From Bimastos eiseni (Eukaryota > Annelida > Clitellata > Crassiclitellata > Lumbricidae), in contig OY365814.1 of NCBI GenBank assembly GCA_959347315.1, forward strand, positions 30,296,808-30,360,807: a stretch of DNA of 64,000 nucleotides. The letters run 5' to 3'. The notes below the pieces were generated by a model. It searched no databases and had not been told where the DNA came from. It worked only from the letters and a program-made list of their open reading frames with translations. Positions 46,802 to 51,408 of the stretch are shown here, piece after piece (positions within the stretch are counted from its first letter, which is position 1; each line of letters begins with the position of its first letter). The position numbers and the translations under genes are program-made.

Positions 46802-48396
46802 TAGCTACTAAGTAGCTAGCTAACTACTTATTAAGTAGCCTTTGTGTAAGATGGCCTCTCCCAGGACAGGCCGGATCAGAGGGAGTGAGATGGAAAGGAG
46901 CGGGAGGGACGGCCCGTCCATGCAGTAATTGCCCTAAATTGATGTGTGCTCTGGTCGGCCGAGCTAAAGGACTGGAACAAATTATCCGCCAATATTAAAA
47001 ATTCCTGCTAAATTACCGGACACATGGAAGATAGATGTCCCGACGCTATCAAGTCCAAATTAACAATTACGCACTTACTTATTTGCATCGCCCTAAACAA
47101 ATGAAATAGTGACCGCCGGCTTATATGCATACATAGAGGGTCTATTTATATTAGTTGATATTTGTATAGATATACCAATATATATATATATTACGGGTTT
47201 TCATGCCTTCAATTTCAATGCTCCGATAATGATTATTATTTTTAATCAGTAATTATCTTGTTATCTTGTCAATAACAATATTGAGGCCTATTTTACTTAG
47301 ATAGCAATGCTTATAATAAAAGTAAAAATAAAAGCAGTATAACAGTCAATATAGTCATCATCGTCGTCGTCGTCGTAGTTGCTGCCGCCACCCTTGTCAT
47401 CATTGTCACTATTCATTCATTTCCATAATTTATATAGCGCCCCTTCAAGGGAAACTACTCAGAGGTGCTTGCTCCCAGCCCAGCCGCTGCCAATAAGAAA
47501 TGACTTTAGCAGCTTACAAAAGGTAGGTAGGTCATTGAAAGGGGGAGACGGAGGGCAACTGGGAGCCCATTCCAGGTGGATGGACCAACTACTGAGAAAG
47601 CTCGACGCAGCATTAGCGACGAGTGGGTCATCATTTGCTACCACCAATCGTCATAGTTGTGTTAGTCATCATTGTCCGTATATAACTAATGATAATCATC
47701 AGCGTAATCGTCGTCGTGACTCGATTCATTCATTACGGAAATTTGTATAGCACCCTTTCAAGATTTCTACTCAGGAGCGTTCCCAACTCAACCTCGGGTT
47801 TAACAGAACGGTCTTAAGGTTACTATTAAACGCATCTAAGTGGACCCTAGGCATAATCATCTTCATACGTCATCAATTTCTTTAATTTCATGAAATATTT
47901 TCGTTATATTCCATACATTTATTTAACAACTGTTAACCAAACGATTGAATCCCTAAGAACGTGCTTCATGCAAAGGATCGACGGAAGGGAGAAGAGGCAA
48001 CCTAAGACCATAACAGGAGAGATAGAGAGCAATCGTTATGAAGACATGCAATCACATGAAGCAGGAATTGACATGGCAGGTGACTGAGGACAGTGGAGAT
48101 CATTTGTTTGTACCCATCGCCGCCAAATGGTTGGCGTCCGGTAAAAAATGATGAGGATGATGATGATGATGAGAATGATGATGATGATGATGAGGATGAT
48201 GATGATGATGACGATGAAATTCACATAGCTGGACAAGGTCTTGCAAGCCCTTCGACAATATCGTTAGGTTTTCAACACTGGAGCATCATATTTACGAATA
48301 CAATATATTACAACTTCAGTCATCTGTCTCTTACCGCAAAGAACCGCAGCAGTCGCTTTGCTGCTCCTGCTCGGTGCAAGTTTCCTCCTCTTCCAT
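23960..48396 (-). CDS. CYTH: Cytohesin gene (Sec7-PH Arf guanine exchange factor), exons joined over 24 kb
   Basis: Cytohesins load GTP on Arf GTPases at membranes, using a Sec7 domain followed by a PH domain that binds phosphoinositides. Ten minus-strand exons are placed (48335-48396, 42158-42221, 33228-33346, 31378-31458, 30767-30879, 29527-29675, 28751-28862, 28160-28236, 26343-26493, 23960-24030). Each has AG/GT borders and all phases agree. Seen in order: FNMDPKK before Sec7, [14 protein letters not shown] with the glutamic finger, [11 protein letters not shown], the Sec7-PH linker, and the PH strand TWKRRWFIL. Exon borders fall where I recall them in vertebrate CYTH genes. Two features are missing: the N-terminal coiled coil (the first exon is only a candidate) and the C-terminal polybasic exon. 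The last PH exon has a frameshift. Many donors start GTC rather than GTA. The family call is very secure; the exact paralog is not, because invertebrates usually have one gene co-orthologous to CYTH1-4. Confidence 0.93.
24090..24245 (+). pseudogene. Possible LINE C-terminal fossil
   Basis: One frame gives [11 protein letters not shown] and the next [17 protein letters not shown], which together resemble the GP-xxWNSLP-xxLR LINE end; the frames are broken between the two. It ends in a cattacattgcattacatta tail. Confidence 0.45.
24280..24940. other. Cytohesin intron, no feature recognised
   Basis: Mildly AT-rich unique sequence. Confidence 0.6.
24945..25110. repeat. ACAGACAGAG-type array
   Basis: CAGACAGAGA units, in a cytohesin intron. 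Confidence 0.9.
25120..25860. other. Cytohesin intron, no gene recognised
   Basis: Only short TTGA (25505-25535) and ATCA (25800-25862) runs. Confidence 0.65.
25965..26062. repeat. 12-bp tandem repeat CGTAGACACACA, eight copies
   Basis: Near-perfect units, in a cytohesin intron, followed by other CA-rich sequence and a (CT)n run at 26176-26228. Confidence 0.9.
26176..26262. repeat. (CT)n then (CA)n microsatellite
   Basis: About 26 CT units, then a CA run; 80 bases from the exon at 26343. Confidence 0.93.
26343..26493 (-). CDS. CYTH: Cytohesin exon, middle of the PH domain
   Basis: Encodes [20 protein letters not shown], then [10 protein letters not shown] and [13 protein letters not shown], matching DKEPRGIIPLENLSIREVED, NCFELYIPD and ACKTEADGRVVEG of the family. 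It is 151 bases, phase 0 in and phase 1 out. Acceptor tgatttttccag, donor GTCAGT. One residue is missing in the loop before the ACKT strand compared with vertebrates. Confidence 0.95.
27030..28140. repeat. GGT/TTTTGG satellite with a 156-bp higher-order unit, in a cytohesin intron
   Basis: Short TGGTGG and TTTTGG units fill the tract. Between about 27180 and 27800 a 156-bp block recurs about four times almost unchanged (marked by gatgatggtgtggtttgg). Strongly strand-asymmetric: the plus strand is almost only G and T. The long histidine/threonine/proline frame on the minus strand is an artefact. Confidence 0.93.
28160..28236 (-). CDS. CYTH: Cytohesin exon, phosphoinositide-binding PH loop
   Basis: Read with the previous exon, the junction gives [16 protein letters not shown]: two glycines, not three, in the loop between the first two PH strands. 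In vertebrate cytohesins the two-glycine form binds PtdIns(3,4,5)P3 selectively, so this protein is inferred to have that form. The lysine and arginines of KTWKRRW that contact the lipid are present. The exon directly borders a 1.1-kb GGT/TTTTGG satellite in the next intron. Confidence 0.95.
28325..28420. repeat. GAACGAAT-type tetranucleotide array
   Basis: gaatgaacgaacga units with drift. Confidence 0.85.
28430..28690 (+). mobile_element. SINE-like copy in a cytohesin intron
   Basis: Contains gggttcggatc (B-box-like) and ttactgtgtagggacgtta as in the 39.1-kb SINE, and ends gaggcgctatataaatctatg followed by an AATAC tail. The A box is not clear. Confidence 0.55.
28751..28862 (-). CDS. CYTH: Cytohesin exon, Sec7-PH linker and first PH strand
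   Basis: Encodes [20 protein letters not shown] and then [14 protein letters not shown]. The [12 protein letters not shown] block is the autoinhibitory Sec7-PH linker of cytohesins, and [10 protein letters not shown] is the first beta strand of the PH domain. It ends one base into a glycine codon. Acceptor ctataatttcag, donor GTCGAT. Confidence 0.95.
29070..29470. repeat. Pyrimidine-rich CAT/CTT/CTC tract
   Basis: 400 bases in the intron 60 bases away from the exon at 29527; on the gene strand it is purine-rich. Confidence 0.85.
29527..29675 (-). CDS. CYTH: Cytohesin exon, second Sec7 signature
   Basis: Encodes [20 protein letters not shown] and continues [30 protein letters not shown] is the second Sec7 signature, which forms the Arf-binding groove with the glutamic finger. 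The end ([10 protein letters not shown]) differs from the vertebrate form GDLPEELLR but is the same length class. Acceptor actgactaacag, donor GTCTGT (weak). Confidence 0.95.
29700..30760. other. Cytohesin intron, no gene recognised
   Basis: Degenerate gtaaggtaggg units at 30190-30470 and three drifted ~60-bp units with gatgtgattggtccatntag at 30530-30750. Confidence 0.6.
30767..30879 (-). CDS. CYTH: Cytohesin exon with the catalytic glutamic finger
   Basis: Encodes [20 protein letters not shown] followed by [17 protein letters not shown]. The [14 protein letters not shown] block is the first Sec7 signature; the glutamate in LPGEAQ is the residue that displaces GDP and magnesium from Arf, so the catalytic residue is present. 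Acceptor cacacgtgtgtttag-like tract ending tttag, donor GTATAC. Confidence 0.96.
31043..31075. repeat. Perfect hairpin, 15-bp arms, 3-base loop
   Basis: AGATTGAACATTGAT at 31043-31057 and its exact complement at 31061-31075, in the cytohesin intron between exons 31378 and 30879. Confidence 0.92.
31378..31458 (-). CDS. CYTH: Cytohesin exon, Sec7 helices
   Basis: Encodes [17 protein letters not shown] and QTNLVQALR, matching the family segment ending AFVDLHEFTDLNLVQALR. Acceptor ttttttatag, donor GTACGA. It is 81 bases and enters with one base completing the arginine of the previous exon. Confidence 0.95.
31470..32380. other. Cytohesin intron, no gene recognised
   Basis: Contains ggcgctataaaaatt tails at 31808 and 32328 and a GT run at 32010-32065. 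Confidence 0.6.
32385..32512. repeat. ~43-bp tandem repeat, three copies
   Basis: Unit gccaaacagataaaaaacca plus acctaccaatcaatcaatca; in the cytohesin intron. Confidence 0.9.
32930..33120. repeat. AT-rich degenerate array, TTGGATATATTGAATAT type
   Basis: Repeated ggatatattg and gaatatattg blocks, 100 bases downstream of the exon at 33228 in gene direction. Confidence 0.75.
33228..33346 (-). CDS. CYTH: Cytohesin exon, Sec7 domain start
   Basis: Phase 0 entry, 39 codons plus two bases, reading [15 protein letters not shown] and ending [14 protein letters not shown]. This matches the opening helices of cytohesin Sec7 domains (GIQFLIEND ... GLNKTAIGDYLGER). Acceptor ttctgttcag, donor GTCAGC. 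The residues after GIEYLVE are more divergent than the next two exons, as expected for this surface region. Confidence 0.95.
33405..33660. repeat. TGTC, TC and CA simple repeats
   Basis: TGTC units at 33425-33455, TC runs from 33580 and a CA end, immediately upstream of the exon at 33228-33346 in gene direction. Confidence 0.9.
33670..34830. other. Cytohesin intron, no gene recognised
   Basis: Unique-looking sequence around one SINE copy; the 128-residue frame at 34536 ends inside a tail module and is not supported. Confidence 0.6.
34265..34410 (+). mobile_element. tRNA-derived SINE, decayed copy
   Basis: A box TGGTTAGAGAG (34295-34305), degraded B box, then actgtgcaaggacc matching the body of the 39.1-kb copy, and an end with ggcgctccataaatg, a common 3' end in this window. 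Confidence 0.65.
34833..34912 (-). repeat. LINE/SINE tail module
   Basis: cattagcgttcgccctccac and ccaggcttgcgactggcac. Confidence 0.7.
35140..35440 (+). pseudogene. Second, more decayed copy of the RNase H LINE tail
   Basis: Plus-strand sequence from ttaaaagaaattaagtcttt to aatgtcagatgactgaaaa matches the minus strand of 36275-36010 closely, including ttatggattttataaggaag. The CxxC...HILLPC region is broken. With the other copy it makes a long inverted repeat with about 600 bases between the arms. Confidence 0.85.
35985..36600 (-). pseudogene. LINE fossil with RNase H domain and C-terminal tail
   Basis: On the minus strand from 36590 the frame reads [18 protein letters not shown], then [14 protein letters not shown] and [18 protein letters not shown]. 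These are the three acidic blocks of RNase H as found in I/Jockey-type LINEs: Glu in AEFTA, Asp in FTDS, Asp in GNEMAD. Downstream comes [20 protein letters not shown] and [19 protein letters not shown], the usual C-H-C tail. The RNase H part is intact for about 95 codons, then stops appear. A second copy lies in the opposite orientation at 35140-35440. Confidence 0.87.
36546..36662. repeat. 29-bp perfect inverted repeat around a 31-bp tandem duplication
   Basis: Arms 36546-36574 and 36634-36662 are exact reverse complements (the [11 protein letters not shown] part of RNase H). Inside, a 31-bp unit at 36561-36591 is repeated exactly at 36592-36622. The right arm is a plus-strand tip of the RNase H sequence that then breaks off into another repeat. 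Confidence 0.93.
36661..36760 (+). repeat. ~95-bp repeat, paired with 38099-38200
   Basis: Starts ctatggccgttgacgacaat and ends caaaactgtctgaat; about 85-90 percent identical by eye to 38101-38196. It abuts the right arm of the 29-bp inverted repeat. Confidence 0.85.
36885..37415 (+). repeat. Dispersed ~500-bp repeat, copy 1
   Basis: From gatggcaagcattaaaaaggtgt through tcatccgatcaa, gaatgaaatgtagaaatagaa and gggtgtgggatc to ctgaaactattgccgttac it parallels 38340-38850 block by block at roughly 80 percent identity by eye. It ends in the LINE/SINE tail module (37296-37372). Confidence 0.8.
37296..37372 (+). repeat. LINE/SINE tail module, end of the ~500-bp repeat copy 1
   Basis: agtgccagtcccaaacctgg, ggaggaggtcaacgccaatg, gtcgttaaactgaaac. 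Confidence 0.82.
37361..37516 (+). repeat. ~156-bp repeat, paired with 46351-46518
   Basis: From ctgaaactattgccgttac through a GGAC run to aatagaaagaagtaggtagt, nearly identical to 46351-46518 apart from a short indel near the GGAC run. Confidence 0.9.
37510..37612 (-). repeat. LINE/SINE tail module
   Basis: gttgcagcttaacgacactg to caggcttgggactggcactg, with an expanded CTC run (cctcctcctcctcc). Confidence 0.85.
37888..37992 (-). repeat. LINE/SINE tail module
   Basis: gctgcagtttaacgataatg, attggcgtcgccctacttc and ggttcgggactggcattg. Confidence 0.82.
38099..38215 (+). repeat. ~95-bp repeat, paired with 36661-36760
   Basis: Same sequence as 36661-36760; its last ~20 bases (aactgtctgaatttt) are duplicated in tandem. 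Confidence 0.85.
38240..38335 (-). repeat. LINE/SINE tail module
   Basis: gttgcagtttaacgacactg, agcgtcgtccttctccttta and caggcttaagactggcactg. Confidence 0.82.
38340..38850 (+). repeat. Dispersed ~500-bp repeat, copy 2
   Basis: Same order of blocks as 36885-37415, same strand, ending in ctactaccactactacag after its tail module. Confidence 0.8.
38745..38815 (+). repeat. LINE/SINE tail module, end of the ~500-bp repeat copy 2
   Basis: cagtgccagtcccaagtttg and atgatctttgttataattg; the gcgacgc part has drifted. Confidence 0.75.
39120..39357 (+). mobile_element. tRNA-derived SINE with TTGTA tail
   Basis: A box TGGTTAGAGAG (39134-39144) and B box GTTCGATCC (39169-39177) are canonical RNA polymerase III promoter boxes about 25 bases apart, as in a tRNA. 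The body contains cgtcactgtgtagggacctt, also seen in other copies. It ends in TTGTA repeats. It lacks a cloverleaf acceptor stem, so it is a SINE rather than a tRNA gene. Confidence 0.82.
39720..39815 (+). repeat. LINE/SINE tail module
   Basis: ttgcactctgacagcgccag, ggataagggagaagggcgaa, tagtgtcgttaaactgaaac. Confidence 0.8.
39820..40440. other. Cytohesin intron, no feature recognised
   Basis: No repeat or coding signal noticed. Confidence 0.55.
40440..40800. repeat. GGAC run and GGA-rich purine tract
   Basis: GGAC at 40447-40475, then an irregular GGA/GAA tract from 40575. Frames here are artefacts. Confidence 0.88.
41655..42065. repeat. GACA-rich simple repeat
   Basis: Interrupted CAGA units over 400 bases, ending 90 bases from the cytohesin exon at 42158. 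Confidence 0.9.
42158..42221 (-). CDS. CYTH: Cytohesin exon, segment just before Sec7
   Basis: Encodes a 21-residue segment ending [12 protein letters not shown], matching the conserved GRKKFNMDPKK that precedes the Sec7 domain in cytohesins. The acceptor chosen is tttgctgtag at 42222; a second AG 17 bases inside (after 42204) would give a different entry phase. The first is preferred because its extra residues align with the family and its phase fits the candidate first exon. Donor is GTTTGT, exit phase 0. Confidence 0.85.
42245..42616. repeat. (TAA/TAG)n-type trinucleotide microsatellite, 5' of the retrotransposon pair
   Basis: Long AATAAT/AGTAAT array with an AGCAAT stretch at 42410-42450. 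Its open reading frames in several frames are artefacts of the triplet repeat. Confidence 0.95.
42727..42951 (+). pseudogene. C-terminal remnant of a second copy of the same non-LTR retrotransposon
   Basis: The frame reads [14 protein letters not shown], then [14 protein letters not shown] and [11 protein letters not shown], and ends in TAA. This aligns with the end of the downstream copy ([33 protein letters not shown]). Only the last ~70 residues remain. It lies upstream in the same orientation and is preceded by the AAT microsatellite 42245-42616 and one more short AAT run. Both copies therefore lie head to tail with microsatellite at each junction. Confidence 0.85.
43010..43098. repeat. 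AAT/AGCAAT microsatellite between the two retrotransposon copies
   Basis: Same composite pattern (AAT runs around AGCAAT units) as 42245-42616, suggesting one original array split or duplicated by insertion. Confidence 0.9.
43098..45490 (+). pseudogene. Non-LTR retrotransposon polyprotein, RT plus C-terminal restriction-like nuclease, 5'-truncated
   Basis: Coding sequence starts directly out of an AAT microsatellite at about 43098, with no start codon. It is open in one frame to about 43390, shifts frame inside tcggtggtggtcc, and continues open to the stop at 45488. RT motifs counted from 43439: [14 protein letters not shown] (41-54), the catalytic LDFANAFN (Asp114), [10 protein letters not shown] (164-173) and YLDD (195-198). 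The C-terminus has a CHQC ... HGLIC zinc knuckle (near residue 500), then KRPDG (near 558) and [10 protein letters not shown] (near 575). That order resembles the CCHC plus PD..D nuclease of R2/R4/NeSL-type elements. The clade is inferred, not tested. The ends are microsatellites, recalling R4-clade Dong, which inserts in TAA repeats. The one frameshift makes this copy defective. Confidence 0.88.
45534..45658. repeat. (GAT)n then (AAT)n microsatellite 3' of the retrotransposon
   Basis: About 20 GAT units followed by AAT units, starting ~45 bases after the polyprotein stop. The element's short 3' end runs straight into it. Confidence 0.93.
45660..46340. other. No gene recognised
   Basis: A minus-strand frame ([14 protein letters not shown] ... 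[13 protein letters not shown]) is open but broken by low-complexity sequence; unassigned. Confidence 0.5.
46351..46518 (+). repeat. ~168-bp repeat, paired with 37361-37516
   Basis: Matches 37361-37516 over its whole length, including gcagacaggtagagggacaa. Here it is not preceded by the tail module. Confidence 0.9.
46634..46802. repeat. (CTCA)n, (CAGT)n, (CAGC)n composite microsatellite
   Basis: About 12 CTCA, then about 22 CAGT, then 7 CAGC units; all three are one-step variants of a tetramer. Confidence 0.95.
47400..47620 (-). mobile_element. Dispersed repeat with TATATAGCGCC end
   Basis: Begins atttatatagcgccccttcaag and runs through actactcagaggtgcttgc to ggagcccattccaggtggat. Shorter copies of its first part are at 15000-15045, 17160-17200 and 54090-54180 (aggcgcaactactcagaggtg). 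Confidence 0.6.
47950..48217 (+). pseudogene. Possible RTE-like LINE C-terminal fossil with GAT tail
   Basis: The frame reads [16 protein letters not shown] and [17 protein letters not shown], and after a stop GQWRSFV. The order GR-KRGRPKTxW ... ExxxxDRxxWR is the end of RTE-type polymerases. A (GAT)n microsatellite follows at 48150-48217. Confidence 0.5.
48335..48396 (-). CDS. CYTH: Candidate first coding exon of the cytohesin gene
   Basis: On the minus strand an ATG in the strong context gaccATGG opens 20 codons ([20 protein letters not shown]) plus two bases, followed by the donor GTAAGAG. The two left-over bases fit the exon at 42158-42221, giving arginine at the junction. Known cytohesins start with a heptad coiled coil; this peptide is acidic and glutamine-rich with no such coil. 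It could therefore be an alternative start, or a chance match. Support is start context, donor strength and phase only; no homology was recognised. Confidence 0.4.
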
Positions 48397-48399
48397 GGT

Positions 48400-51130
48400 C
48401 TTAATAAATAATCCTTAATCCGATGTTACTCGCACCAGTGCTGTTTTCCGTCCACTCTTCAAGTCAATTTTGAGCATCGTATTATTTTGTCGATTTTTAG
48501 TCCAGTTCCGTTTCGCTGAAATGCGTTATTTGACAGTAAATCGAAGACGAAAGAGGTCATCACATATCCCTCTATTCACTGATGTTAAACTTCGGTCCCT
48601 TAACTTGACCAACCTTTTTAGGCTTACTGACCCCAATCAAATACGGGTCATCAGTCATATGGCCTAGCGCGCGTCGGCACCTCACTGCATGGTTGTACTG
48701 ACAATGTGCTCGAGCTATTGACATAGATATAATTATAGGTTGCGGATAAGCACAGGATGACGTCAGGGCCATGGATCAGCTATAGGAAGATAAGCGCATA
48801 GTCGACTGTCATTGGTCAATATGTGACCAATCAAAAATTTACCAAAAATAACTGATCAGAGCCTAATCGTAATGGTAATCTACAAACTTCTAAAGAACCA
48901 TTAGACTTGAAAACCAAGAGCAGGGCACCAGCTTATTTAAGAGCTCCCACGGAGAAGAACATTCATTCACAGAAAAACTCCTAATCGTAATCGTATTTGT
49001 AATCGTAAACTTCAAATCCTAAAGCTGAGCGCAAGGCACTTGCTTAGTCAAGTCGATATAGCCAACCTTCTGTAGTCATACAATTCAAGCCTTTTAAAGG
49101 TTTCCGGCTAAAAACCAGTTCAATCGTCCGTGTCAATTGCCGGTAGATGAACTCAACTGTGTCTTTAAAATTTGCTCAAACTTTTACAGACTTCCCCTTT
49201 ACAACATACTACGCACGAACAGAGACTCTTTTCCTCTGAATCGTCTCAGCTTCCTGTCTAGATCCGGTGCGTGTGTGCTTTTAAAATCCGGTCCGGTTAC
49301 GTCCCGAGTAGACACCGAGAAACTATGGCGAGCATATACAGTAAACGAAGCAAGTTTACTTAACCAGGTCAGGTATGCTCGGAGTAAATATCCGCTCGAA
49401 GCGAACCCGGAATTGTCGTCGAGCGCACCCGCCGTCTGTTGGCTTAGCAGATGGTTAGCGTTTGACGGTGGCTATCGTATAACTGCATAGAGGCCTTGGG
49501 GCTGCTTTAGCCACTTCTCGCATAAGAACATCTGTTGCTTCTTCTAGTGGGCGTGTTTAGGAAAACTTTTACGGGTTCAACCCAACCCCATCGCAAATGC
49601 ATCAGCGATGTTAATGACTAGATATGCAAAGATGAAAACACATCAAATGCCCTCCCAATGAAAAAAACTCCTCAGAAATGTTTTTCATGGATACGCCCCT
49701 GTGTCTTCTGTTGTATGTGGACATGTTTGTGAATCTGCATGTGCATATATGCATACTTTCATGCATGCACGAAGCCTATGCATGTATACTTGTAAGTTCG
49801 TATTTTGTATGTATGTGTGTCGGCCCCTACATGTGTTAAATCTGATAATGTATTACATGTTCGTGGGTTGAGGCGACACAGGTTTAATAAACGTAACTTC
49901 TAAGATAAATTCTCAATATTTTACTTCTATAGCGCTATTTGAAGAATGCACGCTATTCACTACAGATAGGTAGACACATAGTAAACTAAACCGAGACAAA
50001 CAATCAGTGTTTAGTGACATCTTGCGTCGAAATTGCTGATCGAATGGCAGAGTTTCCTTCCCCGTAGTTTCATTATTTATAGAGCATCAGAAATGTGCAC
50101 TGTTGGCATTTTATGAGCTACCCGTATGTAAAAGCTGCCGGCTTACGACCAGGCAAATGGCGGTTATGGATGGATGGATCCAGAGGTTGACGGCAGCTTA
50201 TGACAACAGAGGCCGTTGCCGTCGACAAAGATTTGCTTGGCATATTACAGCACTTACAGCTCTAGAAATACGAGATATATTATACCGTCATTGTTGGCTC
50301 TCTGGTGGTGACAATCCCTAAGAATGAATGAAGGAAGAGAGCAACGCTAATGATCCTAGCTATCACACAGCGTCGTTAAACTTATGCGAATACTGCCACT
50401 TCTTTATTTCAATGAATAAGTATACTTTCCTTTATTCAACCACTGTGTTGCAAATGCACTGCTTGAAGTTCAAGAAATGCTATGCAATTATAACATTTTG
50501 TTTCTCACATTTTCACCCATTCCGCCATCCAGCGGCAAACAACCACCTCACCCCAGTATAACGTAGGTTTGGAAACGGCGCTCTATGCATTGACTAAAAA
50601 AATACTCCGGCATGGGATAAATTATAGCAACTGGATGCTGGCCAACGGTTAAAGAAAAGCGCACTTGGAGGTAGCGTCACCAAAAAAATAATGTTCTTCA
50701 CTATTACAGTGTAATTAAGCTGAAACCGGTACAATTGTTATTTATTTGAAACCTTTTTATAACCACGACGTTTTGTTGAAAATGTTTTATATAGCACTAA
50801 TTACAAGCATATAAAAGGTGTCTAAAGGGCGAAGTACATTTTAAAAGGCTTTAAAAGTCACTCTCTGGGACGCAGGATAGGAGGTGAAACCGTATACAGA
50901 CGATGATACTAGTTTACATTTTGGCGGTTCTATTTTAGTCTAACCAAATTCGGAAACTTCTAAAGCGCAGATGATGGCAACATTGAAATTGTGATCGCTT
51001 AGATCATTTTGATCGTTGATTAGCATCATCTTGTGACATTATTCGTTATCATTAAGGCGGTCGACTTTAAAAATTCAGATTTCTTTCCTAGATCGAGAAA
51101 AACAACTGAAATATTACAGATACTAAATTA
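48400..51130. other. No gene recognised upstream of the candidate cytohesin first exon
   Basis: 50190-50250 (cttatgacaacagaggccgt, tgcttggcatattacagc) repeats 37655-37715 and, inverted, 1905-1960. A 117-codon plus frame at 49137-49490 has no recognised homology. Confidence 0.55.
50325..50385 (+). repeat. LINE/SINE tail module, 3' half
   Basis: agagagcaacgctaatgatc and cacacagcgtcgttaaac. Confidence 0.68.
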
Positions 51131-51139
51131 TTAAATTCT

Positions 51140-51400
51140 GTGTCCTCTTCAACTTTTTCTTCTATAGTTCATGCCTGTATCTGTTCCCGCCTTGACTGTT
51201 GTGACTCGTTACTTGTCGGCGAGTCAACACTCAGCCTGGCTTTTATCCCTTCGATAGGGCCTACTTAAAGCTGCTCATTTCATAACCCGGCTTCCTCGTT
51301 TCCCCATATTTAAACTTTCATGACTGAGCATCGTCCTTGGATTCCCTTAAATGATCAGATTCAGTTCAAAACTATCTTTCTTTCATACAAAGCTATTTTG
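51140..51400 (+). mobile_element. LINE reverse transcriptase fossil (CR1/L2/Jockey type) hosting the hAT insertion
   Basis: One frame reads IVHACICSRLDCCDSLLVGE, which matches the LINE RT block with SRLDYCN, and nearby frames give RLPRFP and RPWIPLNDQIQFKTIFL, matching LHWLPV-RI-FK of the same region. Several frame breaks show it is old. The hAT element interrupts it at 51408. Confidence 0.75.
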
Positions 51401-51408
51401 ATCTAACT
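51401..51408. repeat. Left 8-bp target site duplication of the hAT element
   Basis: ATCTAACT, identical to 53851-53858. Confidence 0.93.

Noticed and set aside
49137..49490. 117-codon plus-strand frame
   Set aside because: No start context, splice sites or recognised homology.
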